From positions 1 to 64,000 of the forward strand of contig UCBZ01000014.1 in NCBI GenBank assembly GCA_900470775.1: a DNA stretch of 64,000 nucleotides. The letters are read 5' to 3'. Below the pieces are notes generated by a model. That model ran no database searches and was not told the origin of the DNA. It worked only from the letters and a program-made list of their open reading frames with translations. Every line of letters begins with the position of its first letter. The first letter of the stretch is position 1. Positions 18,726 to 26,462 of the stretch are shown here, piece after piece. The position numbers and the translations under genes were made by a program. The stretch is from Hyphomicrobiales bacterium. Lineage in GTDB: Bacteria; Pseudomonadota; Alphaproteobacteria; Rhizobiales; Beijerinckiaceae.

Positions 18726-18958
18726 GCCGGCTGCCTGGCGTTTGTCGCCTTCTTCGGCCGCTTGGGACCGCTGGCCGGCGTCGCCGCCAGGGCGCGCGGC
18801 CTGCGTCGCACCGCCGGCTCGGCTGTTGCGGGTTCGGCCTGCCGCTCGTAGCGAACGCCGGTGAAGAACAGTATCGTTGCCGGCTCCTGCCGCGAGGCGG
18901 CCGAAGCTTCGGATGGTTGCGCCCGCCGATGTGGCGCAAGAGGGATGACGACGGCCAT
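18722..18958 (-). CDS. Small basic protein, unknown function
   Basis: The protein is 78 residues from the ATG at 18958 (MAVVIPLAPHRRAQ). The central segment ATILFFTGVRYER is the likely conserved core; the rest is Ala/Pro/Arg/Lys-rich. Overlap of its stop with the GTG of the lipoprotein gene supports both being real and translationally coupled. It diverges from the DUF2336 gene and shares its CtrA-box-containing upstream region. Confidence 0.7.
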   Translation of the reverse strand: MAVVIPLAPHRRAQPSEASAASRQEPATILFFTGVRYERQAEPATAEPAVRRRPRALAATPASGPKRPKKATNARQPA

Positions 18959-19036
18959 GATGCGCCTCCGTGTCTTGGCGCCTGGGTTTGGGTCGCGGGA
19001 GATCGCTCTTCCGATCAGCATCAGGCCCCGACATGG

Positions 19037-19051
19037 TTAACGCTCCCTTAA
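19037..19051. promoter_or_regulatory. CtrA box (TTAA-N7-TTAA)
   Basis: The sequence TTAACGCTCCCTTAA is an exact match to the full CtrA recognition motif of alphaproteobacteria. It lies between the divergent small basic protein (start 18958) and the DUF2336 gene (start 19103), 52 bases upstream of the latter, a position suited to control of either promoter. Confidence 0.65.
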
Positions 19052-19102
19052 AGCCTCGGGGATTACTCTTGGCCGGCGCCAAGAATCACAGCCGAGTGTC
19101 CC

Positions 19103-20230
19103 ATGCCGTCGCGAATCTCCGCCGAACTCGCCCATCTCGCCCGTCTTGCGCGCGATGGCGGGCTCGATCTCAGCCAGGTCTCGCTGCGGGTGAAGGCCGA
19201 CCTCCTGATGTCGACGCCACATCCGGCGCCTGACGACTTGGCACTCTTCGGCGAGATGGCGACAGCGCTGGTTCCCGGCGTCGACGAGGCAACCGCCGTC
19301 ATTCTTGCCCGCAAGGTCGCGGGCTGGCGCCACGCGCCGCCTTCGGTACTTGAGGCGTTGCGGGCGCGCGGCGGCGACGTACTCGTGGCGTTGGTGCGGC
19401 ATGGCATGCCGCTGCACCCGATCGAGTTCGAAGCGCTCGCCGGCCATGACGATTCGGCACTGGCCGGCGCGCTGGGGGAGCGGGCCGATCTCACCGCCAC
19501 CGCGACTCTGATGCTGGCCGAGCGCGGCGACCGGACGATCGACTTTGCTCTGATGGCCAACACCGCCATCAACCTGCCCCGCACCGCGCTCGACCTGCTG
19601 CTCGCCCGCTCGCGCGAGGATGCCGGTTACGCCCATCCGCTGCTGGCCCGCCGCGACATCTCCAGCGCCGAACTGGCGCCGCTCTTCCTGTTTGCAGGGC
19701 TCGACCGGCGCCTCGCCATGCTCGATTCGCTGGCGGCGCAGGACTCGCTCAGCCCCTCCGAGCGCCGCCAGCCGGTCTCCCACGACGCCTTCATGGGTTG
19801 GCTTGCAATGGCGGCGGACGATCAGAACGGGGCTTTCGGCGCTCTCGCGAGCCATCTTGGCGGCGGGCCGGCCCTCGCCCGCGCGATCGCGGCCGACCAC
19901 TCGCGCGACCTCGCCGCACTTTCCCTGACCGCGGCCGGCGCGAGCGTCGAGGATGCGACGCGCTTCCTGATCAGGCTCGGCGACGAGGCGGCTCATTCGG
20001 TCGAGCGGATCTTCGCCGTGGTCGCCCTGATGCGCTCGGTGCGACCCACGGTGGCGCTGCGGCTGGTGATGCAGGTCAGCGGTACGCCGATGCCGGCAGC
20101 GACGCGCAAGGGTCAGTATCAGCCGGCGATGGATCCGAGCGGCACGCCCGCGCGGATCGGCCCGGCACGCCCGGAAAGCGCAACAGCCGATATTCTGCGC
20201 AAGCTGGGCGTGAGGCGCGAGCAGGGCTGA
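19103..20230 (+). CDS. DUF2336-domain protein
   Basis: The protein is 375 residues, alpha-helical, with HEAT-like repeats of the DUF2336 type (DLALFGEMATALVPGVDEA, ARKVAGWRHAPPSVLEALR, LLLARSREDAGYAHPLLARR). It is soluble with no signal peptide. DUF2336 proteins are widespread in alphaproteobacteria and mostly uncharacterised. The upstream perfect CtrA box suggests cell-cycle-regulated expression. Confidence 0.85.
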   Translation: MPSRISAELAHLARLARDGGLDLSQVSLRVKADLLMSTPHPAPDDLALFGEMATALVPGVDEATAVILARKVAGWRHAPPSVLEALRARGGDVLVALVRHGMPLHPIEFEALAGHDDSALAGALGERADLTATATLMLAERGDRTIDFALMANTAINLPRTALDLLLARSREDAGYAHPLLARRDISSAELAPLFLFAGLDRRLAMLDSLAAQDSLSPSERRQPVSHDAFMGWLAMAADDQNGAFGALASHLGGGPALARAIAADHSRDLAALSLTAAGASVEDATRFLIRLGDEAAHSVERIFAVVALMRSVRPTVALRLVMQVSGTPMPAATRKGQYQPAMDPSGTPARIGPARPESATADILRKLGVRREQG

Positions 20231-20254
20231 TCGCGACGCAAGGGCGAGTACGCC

Positions 20255-20590
20255 CTATTCCGCTATGAGATCGAGCCTTGGGTCGCCCTGCCGGTTCTCG
20301 ATCTCGACGAGCCAGAGGTCGGAATCGAAGCGCCGCTCGCGTTCGACGCGCTCCTCGACGCTGCCGGGATCGCTGTCGAGAATGAGCTGGAAGCGGCGCA
20401 CGCCGTCATCCTGCGCCATAGATTGCGGCGCGGGCCCGTAAAGCGCCGCCGTGCCGTCGAGCCGGTCGAGCTTGACGAAGATCGCGCCGGCCTCGGCAGC
20501 GCCGCGCCGTCTCAGCACGGCGACGAACCCGTCATGCGCGGCCTGCCTGAGATAGGCGGACACCCAGAACTCGCTGGTGAGACGCGCCAT
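20255..20590 (-). CDS. DUF1491-family protein
   Basis: The protein is 111 residues and matches DUF1491 across its whole length: RLTSEFWVSAYLRQ start, VLRRRGAAEAGAIFVK, and ERRFDSDLWLVEIE. It is a small cytosolic alpha/beta protein of unknown function, common in Hyphomicrobiales. It follows the Pro/Ala-rich membrane protein gene by 9 bases, and is convergent with the DUF2336 gene. Confidence 0.9.
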   Translation of the reverse strand: MARLTSEFWVSAYLRQAAHDGFVAVLRRRGAAEAGAIFVKLDRLDGTAALYGPAPQSMAQDDGVRRFQLILDSDPGSVEERVERERRFDSDLWLVEIENRQGDPRLDLIAE

Positions 20591-20599
20591 CGCGCGGTT

Positions 20600-21181
20600 T
20601 CAGTTTTCCGCGCTGCGGCGCGGCGAGGCGGATTTCGCCTGGGCGACGCCGCGAACCTCGGCCGGCGGACGGATGTCGGCGCCGTTGATCAGGTCGGCGA
20701 TCGGATCGCGCGGGGCCGCGGCGCGCGCGGCTGGGGCCGGCGCGGAGGCGGGTGCGGCAGCCGTGCGCGGCACATTGGTCACGGCTGCCGGCGGGCGCAC
20801 CACGGCGTCGCGGGGCTGCTGCGAGAAGTCGTTGGGGCGAGTCGGCGGCAGCGGGGCCGAAGTCGCCGTGCCCGAGGCGGCGGACGCGGTGACGGGCTGC
20901 TCGGCGCGACGCTCGGCATTGCGGGCGGGCGGTGTCTGCGACGGGGCGGAGATCATCGGCGCGGGATGGCGCGCCTTCTGGAAGATCAGCGCATTGGCGA
21001 GGATCGCGGCGGAGATGCCGGCGAAGACCACCAGCACGAAGGCGCGGCCAGGTCGACGCGCCGCCAGCCGGGCGATCCGGCCGAACCAGTTCGTCTTGCG
21101 GCGTGGCTGCAGAGCCGCGCGCCTGACCGGGGCGGAGAGCGAGGCACTGGAATGGGCGCGGGCGGCGATTGTGGCGGACAT
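20600..21181 (-). CDS. Single-pass membrane protein with Pro/Ala-rich periplasmic tail
   Basis: The protein is 193 residues. A basic N-terminal head leads to one membrane helix (GRAFVLVVFAGISAAILAN) and a long low-complexity Ala/Pro/Arg tail. Similar heads occur in peptidoglycan-binding proteins of this order, but no peptidoglycan-binding domain remains here, so it may be a shortened relative. It lies 15 bases after the DivJ-like kinase gene and is probably in its operon. Confidence 0.7.
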   Translation of the reverse strand: MSATIAARAHSSASLSAPVRRAALQPRRKTNWFGRIARLAARRPGRAFVLVVFAGISAAILANALIFQKARHPAPMISAPSQTPPARNAERRAEQPVTASAASGTATSAPLPPTRPNDFSQQPRDAVVRPPAAVTNVPRTAAAPASAPAPAARAAAPRDPIADLINGADIRPPAEVRGVAQAKSASPRRSAEN

Positions 21182-21196
21182 GGGGCTCGCTCGTAC

Positions 21197-23002
21197 TCAG
21201 GCGGTCAGACGAAAAGGCGCTTTGGTTTCGAAACCCCGACGCGGGGCGCGGGCGAAGGTCGCGATGCTGACGGGCTGGGACGCATCCTCGACCCCGCCGA
21301 GCGGCAGCCTGACGGCGACGCGCGTTCCGACACCCGGCGCGCTCTCGATGGTCAGGCGCCCGCCATGCAGCCCGACGAGGCCGCGCACGACGGAGAGGCC
21401 GAGGCCCGTCCCCTCATAGGCGCGGTCATAGGAGCCCTTGGCCTGGAAAAAGGGGTCGCCCAGGCGCGGCAGGTCGTTGGCGGAAATGCCGATGCCGGTG
21501 TCGGCGACCGACAGGTCGACCATGTCGCCGTCGCGCACGACGGCGAGCACGACGCGGCCGCCGGCCGGCGTGAACTTGATGGCATTGGAGAGCAGGTTGA
21601 TCATGACCTGCTTCAGCGCGCGGCGGTCGCCCAGCAGGGGGGGCATATCCGGCCCGACGACGCGCTCGACCGCGATCTCCCCGGCCTGCGCCCGCAGCGC
21701 CATCAGCGCGCAGCAATCGCGGGTCATCTCGGCGAGATCGAGCGGCTCCTGCTCGATCGTCATGGTGCCGCTCTCGATCTTGGAGATGTCGAGCAACGTG
21801 TTGACGACGTCGAGCAGATGATGGCCCGAGCTGTGGATGATCTGGGCGTATTCGAGCCGCTTCTCGGCGTCGAGCTTGAGCTGGCCGTCCGTGGTGAGCA
21901 TCTCGGAGAAACCGATGATCGCGTTCAGCGGGGTGCGCAGTTCATGGCTGACGGTTGCCAGGAAGCGGCCCTTGACGTCGCTAGCCTTCACCGCCTCGGC
22001 ATGGCCGCGGGCGCGCTCGTCTTCCAAGGCCCGGCGGGCGGTGATGTCGCGCATCACGCAGACGACGGCGGCGCTGTCGCCGGGGCCGGCGGTCTCGATC
22101 CGGTGCGCCTTCATCTCCAGCCAGAGCGAGACGGGGTGCGGCTGCTCTTGATCACCGGGCGGAACGAAGAGGGTGCGAAAGCAGGCGGTCGCGGAGCCGG
22201 CACCATGGGCGGCGTCGCTCAGAGCCTTTAGGAAGAGCGGTCGGTCGGCGACGTGAACCCGATCGAACAGGCCGCGCCCATGCAGTTCGCGCGGCTCGGC
22301 ACCGGCCAGCGAGCGGGCGGCATCATTGGCGAAGACCACGGCGCCGCTGGCATCGTGCCAGGTGACGAGATCGCCGACATGGTCGAGCAGGAGCTGGGCA
22401 CGCTGGTCGGAGGCGCGATGCTCGCGCAGTTCCTCGCGGCGACGCCGCAGGAAGCCGATAGCCACGACCATGGCCTGCAGGATCGCGACCATGACCAGGG
22501 TCGGCATCATGCCATTGGCCCAGGACGCCTGACCGGCGAAGATATCGAGATGATCGAGCAGCATGACGCCTGCGAGCGCGGTCGCCGCGATCGCGCTGGC
22601 GCGCGCCACATAATGCCGCGAGCCGAAGAACATCGCTTCGGCCGGCACGGCGGCGAGCCAGAGCAGCAAGGGCGAGGCGGAGCCGCCTGTCATGCCGGAA
22701 ACGGCGCCGATAAACAGTGCGAGAGCCGCCGCCGACATGCAATGGGCGATGTCGAGGCGGCCGGTGCGGGACAAAACGACCGCAGCAAGCGGCGGCAGGG
22801 CGGCTGCCACGATCACCGCGGCCTCAAGCGCGCCGAGGGACCCGCGCCAGGCGAGATAGGCCGGAGCGAGCCCGAGCGCGACCGCGCCGACCAGCAGGCG
22901 CGTCAGGATGAAGCGCTCATGGCGCATGCGCTCGAGCGAATTGGGCAGCACGGATGCGTGCACCATCGCCGCCACCTGTGTCCTGACCGCCTGCATCTTC
23001 AT
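21197..23002 (-). CDS. DivJ-like membrane sensor histidine kinase
   Basis: The protein is 601 residues from the ATG at 23002; a TTG two codons upstream is less likely. The N-terminal 185 residues contain six hydrophobic segments (about 33-50, 58-78, 88-105, 111-127, 134-150, 166-185). A PAS domain spans 205-320. The HisKA domain has phospho-acceptor His353 in ATVSHELRTPLNAIIGFSEML, and the HATPase domain has NLLSNAIKF, DTGIGI and GTGLGLSVVRGL. Six membrane helices plus PAS plus this HisKA sequence is the architecture of the DivJ/PleC group that phosphorylates DivK and PleD. A perfect CtrA box 66 bases upstream supports a cell-cycle role. The exact orthology is not proven. Confidence 0.85.
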   Translation of the reverse strand: MKMQAVRTQVAAMVHASVLPNSLERMRHERFILTRLLVGAVALGLAPAYLAWRGSLGALEAAVIVAAALPPLAAVVLSRTGRLDIAHCMSAAALALFIGAVSGMTGGSASPLLLWLAAVPAEAMFFGSRHYVARASAIAATALAGVMLLDHLDIFAGQASWANGMMPTLVMVAILQAMVVAIGFLRRRREELREHRASDQRAQLLLDHVGDLVTWHDASGAVVFANDAARSLAGAEPRELHGRGLFDRVHVADRPLFLKALSDAAHGAGSATACFRTLFVPPGDQEQPHPVSLWLEMKAHRIETAGPGDSAAVVCVMRDITARRALEDERARGHAEAVKASDVKGRFLATVSHELRTPLNAIIGFSEMLTTDGQLKLDAEKRLEYAQIIHSSGHHLLDVVNTLLDISKIESGTMTIEQEPLDLAEMTRDCCALMALRAQAGEIAVERVVGPDMPPLLGDRRALKQVMINLLSNAIKFTPAGGRVVLAVVRDGDMVDLSVADTGIGISANDLPRLGDPFFQAKGSYDRAYEGTGLGLSVVRGLVGLHGGRLTIESAPGVGTRVAVRLPLGGVEDASQPVSIATFARAPRRGFETKAPFRLTA

Positions 23003-23067
23003 GAGCAACGCAACGCCTAGCTGCGCGGACCGTGTGCCCGCTTGCCGGCAATCTCGCCCTGCCCGGT

Positions 23068-23082
23068 TTAAGCGGGGCTTAA
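23068..23082. promoter_or_regulatory. CtrA box (palindromic TTAA-N7-TTAA)
   Basis: TTAAGCGGGGCTTAA is both an exact TTAA-N7-TTAA match and a perfect inverted repeat (TTAAGC/GCTTAA around GGG). It lies 66 bases upstream of the DivJ-like kinase. A GANTC methylation site (GAATC, 23234-23238) is present further along in the same 340-base intergenic region, upstream of the divergent small secreted protein. Confidence 0.65.
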
Positions 23083-23342
23083 GGCTGCGGCCGGCAAATC
23101 AGCACCGAGACCGCTTCGTTTTCAATTTTATGACAATAAATCAGCCTCTTAGCGGTTGCTTTGGAGAGCATCCCCGTCAGACCTCGATGTTGCCAGCAGG
23201 GTGAACGGAAGCTGAAGATCGGCCAGCGCCTTTGAATCGCATTTGACCGTCTGGAATGACGCGATTTTTCCGGATCGCGGTCTAGGGTCGTTTTCCGAAG
23301 CGAGGCGCCAGCCGCGTCAGCTTCGAGACAACGGGGACCGGC

Positions 23343-23639
23343 ATGGCGTATATCCTGCGGAGCCTGGCAGTGATCGGCGTGATCGCGCTGAACTCGCCTG
23401 TGCATGGTGAGAGATCGGATGCGGGCGGCACCATCGCGACGGTTCGCAACGTCGCCAGGGCAGCAGTGCAGATCGATCCGCACAGCGCGATGTCGAGCAT
23501 TACCGCGGCGCGCGAAGCGGCCCAGATCCTGGCCGGCCTCGACCCCGAGACGCGCCAGCGCGTCATGGCGCTGACGGCGGCCAGTCTGGGCGGCAAGAGC
23601 GAGACGCGCGAACGCGGGCCCACGACAGCGACGCGCTGA
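23343..23639 (+). CDS. Small secreted protein, DUF5330-like
   Basis: The protein is 98 residues. A signal peptide (MAYILRSLAVIGVIALNSPVHG) precedes a short helical region (SSITAAREAAQILAGLD, then TRQRVMALTAASLGG). Placement directly upstream of sufE matches small DUF5330-type proteins seen beside sufE in related genomes; that link is from memory and tentative. Function unknown. Confidence 0.65.
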   Translation: MAYILRSLAVIGVIALNSPVHGERSDAGGTIATVRNVARAAVQIDPHSAMSSITAAREAAQILAGLDPETRQRVMALTAASLGGKSETRERGPTTATR

Positions 23640-23763
23640 CACATAACAGGCCTGCACCCCTGCCCCGCGCTTGACGGCGCCGTCGGACGCGCCGAAGACG
23701 CTGGCCTGAAGCCTGACAGAGCGGGAGCCGGCCTGCCGCGCGGCGGCCGGCAGCGGACGGGAC

Positions 23764-24192
23764 ATGAGCGCGACACTCGACGAGATCATCGCCAATTTCG
23801 ACCTGCTCGACGAGTGGGACGACCGCTATCGCTATCTGATCGAACTCGGCAAGGGCCTCGAGCCGCTGCCGGAGGACGCCCATAACGACGTCAACAAGGT
23901 CCGCGGCTGCGCCAGCCAGGTCTGGCTCGAAGGGCGCACCGAGGGCGGGCCGGGTCCGGAGACGCATCTGCATTTCCGGGGCGACAGCGACGCCCATATC
24001 GTGCGCGGGTTGGTCGCGCTGGCGCTCGCGATCTATTCTGGCCGCACCGCTTCCGAGATTCTGGCGACGGACGCCTTCGCGATCTATGAGAAGCTCGGGC
24101 TCGCCGCCCATCTCACGCCGCAACGCTCCAACGGCGTGCGCTCGATGATCGAGCGAATCAAATCCGACGCGCGCGCCGCGACCGCAGCTTAA
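23764..24192 (+). CDS. sufE: SufE-family sulfur acceptor
   Basis: The protein is 142 residues. SufE accepts sulfane sulfur from the cysteine desulfurase SufS for Fe-S cluster assembly in the cytosol. The signature is intact: DEWDDRYRYLIELGKGLEPLP, then VRGCASQVWL with the active-site Cys, DAHIVRGLVALAL, and HLTPQRSNG...MIERI at the C-terminus. The rest of the suf operon is not nearby, as is usual for stand-alone sufE in this group. Confidence 0.96.
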   Translation: MSATLDEIIANFDLLDEWDDRYRYLIELGKGLEPLPEDAHNDVNKVRGCASQVWLEGRTEGGPGPETHLHFRGDSDAHIVRGLVALALAIYSGRTASEILATDAFAIYEKLGLAAHLTPQRSNGVRSMIERIKSDARAATAA

Positions 24193-24219
24193 GTCCGGAC
24201 CCCGGTCGTCCCCGCCGCC

Positions 24220-25044
24220 TCAGGGGGCGCGTTCCGGCATCAGATGCGGACGGGCATTCTCGCCATGCCAGACCGAATTTGCGCGCGATGGACCGCGAGG
24301 CGGCGGCGCGATGCCGTAATGCGCGGCCAGTGCCTTGAGCGCCAGGCGCAGCACGACCTTGGCCGAGCGCGCCGGCCAGCCGCGCTCGCGTTCGACGCGA
24401 TCGAGCCCCTTCAGGAAGCCGCAGACATCGATGGCGAGGCCCGACAGGTCCGGCCCGAGCCGATCGCAAGCCGTATTGACGCGCTGGCGGGCGGCAAGGG
24501 CCACATCCGACGCGCATGCCGGGTCGCCGGCGCCGGATCCGCGCGTGCCCGGCGCGAGCGAGGCGTCCCAGTTCATCGTCGTGCGCGGCATCATCTGGGC
24601 GAACGTCAGATCGGCGCGGAAGCGCTCGCCGGCGGCGAACTCCTCGGCCGAGATCTGCGCCTTACCGTCCTTGCCTGGCCGGCGATGCAGCCAGAGCAAC
24701 GGACTTTCGCGCTCATCCAGCATCACCGTCTGCTCGTGGCCGTCGATATGGACGACAGCCTCCGCGAGCACCCGTGCGGCGCCGCCCGAGGGCTCGGCGG
24801 CGAGCAGGCGCCGGGCGCTGCCCTCGCCAGCCCAGATCGCGCGTCCGTCGGCAAGGAGGGCTTCCGCCGCTTCGGACGGCACGTAGCCGGCGCCGAGACT
24901 GGTGCCATTGGTGCTCCGGTAGAGTGCGATCCGCCCGCAACCGAGCGGCGAGATGCAGCCAAAAGCCCCCGGCTGGGCGAGATGATGCAGCAATCGGCGA
25001 ACCGCGGCGCCGGTCTCGCCGTGCTTCTCCCCTGCCCGGCTCAT
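24220..25044 (-). CDS. DUF6456-domain protein
   Basis: The protein is 274 residues from the ATG at 25044, which overlaps the stop of the HdaB-like gene (ATGA). The N-terminal part resembles a small DNA-binding or winged-helix region. The middle carries ESPLLWLHRR and AGERFRADLTFA, and the C-terminus DVCGFLKGLDRVERERGWP with SAKVVLRLAL, the DUF6456 pattern. Function is not established; coupling to an HdaB-like protein suggests a chromosome- or regulation-related role (inference). Confidence 0.85.
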   Translation of the reverse strand: MSRAGEKHGETGAAVRRLLHHLAQPGAFGCISPLGCGRIALYRSTNGTSLGAGYVPSEAAEALLADGRAIWAGEGSARRLLAAEPSGGAARVLAEAVVHIDGHEQTVMLDERESPLLWLHRRPGKDGKAQISAEEFAAGERFRADLTFAQMMPRTTMNWDASLAPGTRGSGAGDPACASDVALAARQRVNTACDRLGPDLSGLAIDVCGFLKGLDRVERERGWPARSAKVVLRLALKALAAHYGIAPPPRGPSRANSVWHGENARPHLMPERAP

Positions 25045-25412
25045 GACAGGACCTGCGGCCGGGTCGCGGCAGCCAGCGATCTCGACAATGCAAGCAAGCC
25101 GGCCTCCAGCGCCGACAGGGCGAACTCCAGCGCCGGATCGTCGCGGCGATCCTCGATCAGGGCGCAGGCATGACGAACGGTCGTCCGGTCGCGCCCGAAG
25201 CAGATGCCGACGCGGGTGAAGGTCAGTCCGAAGGCGACATGGGCGAGATACATTGCCGTCTGCCGCGCCAGCGCGATCGGCCTCCGGCCACGCCGCGGGT
25301 GGCGCAGCTTCGCGGCCGGCACCCGCGTGACCGCCGCCACGGCCACTTCGGCGAGCCGCGCCAGCGCCGCATGGCGGACAGGGTCGATCGTTTCCGGCTC
25401 GAGCATGTTCAT
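25041..25412 (-). CDS. hdaB: HdaB-like protein (DnaA domain IV homologue)
   Basis: The protein is 123 residues. The central part (RQTAMYLAHVAFGLTFTRVG then FGRDRTTVRHACALIEDRR) is the DnaA C-terminal DNA-binding domain, including the signature RDxTTVxHA loop, without any AAA+ domain. In Caulobacter a protein of this kind, HdaB, interferes with Hda-dependent inactivation of DnaA and so favours replication initiation. Assigning that role here is by homology of architecture. It is translationally coupled to the DUF6456 gene and encoded beside mucR. Confidence 0.8.
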   Translation of the reverse strand: MNMLEPETIDPVRHAALARLAEVAVAAVTRVPAAKLRHPRRGRRPIALARQTAMYLAHVAFGLTFTRVGICFGRDRTTVRHACALIEDRRDDPALEFALSALEAGLLALSRSLAAATRPQVLS

Positions 25413-25590
25413 GATATGTTCCTATTGCCTGTCGCCGAGTTCGGCGGTGTCGGCATCTAGGATGCATGAAAATATTCCTATATCAAGGCAGCCGTACGGC
25501 GCCATCGCTTTATCCCCGCCAGATCATGGCAGGAGCCCGATTCCCCCAAAGCGGTGCTCCAACGACGTGGGGCGGTTATGCATCGGCATG

Positions 25591-25620
25591 AAAAAGGCCG
25601 CCGGAATGCCAGCGGCCTTT
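25591..25620 (-). terminator. Rho-independent terminator of mucR
   Basis: On the minus strand the stem GGCCGC / GCGGCC with a 10-base loop is followed by TTTTT. It lies 34 bases after the mucR stop codon. Confidence 0.85.
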
Positions 25621-25653
25621 CGAATTCGTCCCGATCCGCCCTGAGGCGTCGGC

Positions 25654-26070
25654 TCAGCGGCGCTTGCGGCGCTGCTGGCCCAGGCCCATCTTCTTGGCGA
25701 GCTGCGAGCGCGCCTCGGCATAGTTGGGCGCAACCATCGGATAGTCCGGCGGCAGGCCCCACTTCTCGCGGTACTGCTCAGGCGACATGTTGTACTGCGT
25801 GCGCAGGTGACGCTTGAGCGACTTGAACTTCTTGCCGTCCTCGAGACAGATCAGATAGTCGGCCGTGATCGACTTCTTCACCGGAATGGCGGGCTTGGGC
25901 GCCTCGACCGGCACGACCGGAGCGACACCACCGACGACGCGGCCCAATGCGGCATGCACATCGGCGATCAGCGCAGGCAAGTCGGACGCGGGAACAGAAT
26001 TATTCGAGACATAAGCGGACACAATATCCGCAGTCAGTTCGATGAAATCCGAGCCGTCAATATCAGCCAT
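25654..26070 (-). CDS. mucR: MucR/Ros-family zinc-finger transcriptional regulator
   Basis: The protein is 138 residues. MucR proteins are H-NS-like oligomeric repressors of alphaproteobacteria that bind AT-rich DNA and control exopolysaccharide, motility and cell-cycle genes. An acidic N-terminal oligomerisation region ([17 protein letters not shown]) precedes the zinc-finger block [20 protein letters not shown], followed by [20 protein letters not shown]. The finger is the variant form: Cys followed by Asp instead of a second Cys, as in many MucR paralogues. The upstream 390 bases are relatively AT-rich, consistent with autoregulation. Confidence 0.95.
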   Translation of the reverse strand: MADIDGSDFIELTADIVSAYVSNNSVPASDLPALIADVHAALGRVVGGVAPVVPVEAPKPAIPVKKSITADYLICLEDGKKFKSLKRHLRTQYNMSPEQYREKWGLPPDYPMVAPNYAEARSQLAKKMGLGQQRRKRR

Positions 26071-26462
26071 GATGGCGCCTCTCCTTGAGATGTCTCTTTT
26101 CAGAATCTTCGATCACCGACCTCATCATCATGCATCGGCGCCTTGTGTGGTCCTGACCAAGAGGACAAAGCACAATCGACTCAGACTCACCCGCAATGGG
26201 TCGATGGAGACCGTTTAGTCGATGCGCTACGACGCTGCAAGACGTAGTGCGGGCGCGAATACGATTATCACAACGAAATATTGCGATGACGTCCAGATGA
26301 TCATGGTAACTGAAATCCGCACAAGCCTGCATCTGCCTGCATGTCGCGCGTCTTGCCACCCTGAGCGTCTTGCCACGCCGAGCTTCTTGCCAGGCTGAGC
26401 TTCTTGCCACACCGGGCTCTGCTCTCTACCTGTCTGAGCCAACGGATGGTGGAGACGTCGCG
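26071..26462. repeat. mucR-opb divergent region with four 17-bp tandem repeats
   Basis: The interval holds no convincing gene. At 26348-26415 it contains four head-to-tail copies of a 17-base unit, consensus GC(G/T)TCTTGCCA(C/G)(A/C/G)C(C/T)G(A/G). The copies end 47 bases before the oligopeptidase start. The mucR side is comparatively AT-rich (ATTATCACAACGAAATATTG near 26264-26284) and may bind MucR. Confidence 0.8.

Noticed and set aside
26348..26415. CRISPR-like or plasmid-iteron interpretation of the 17-base repeats
   Set aside because: Copies are contiguous without spacers, there are only four, and no cas or rep gene is near.
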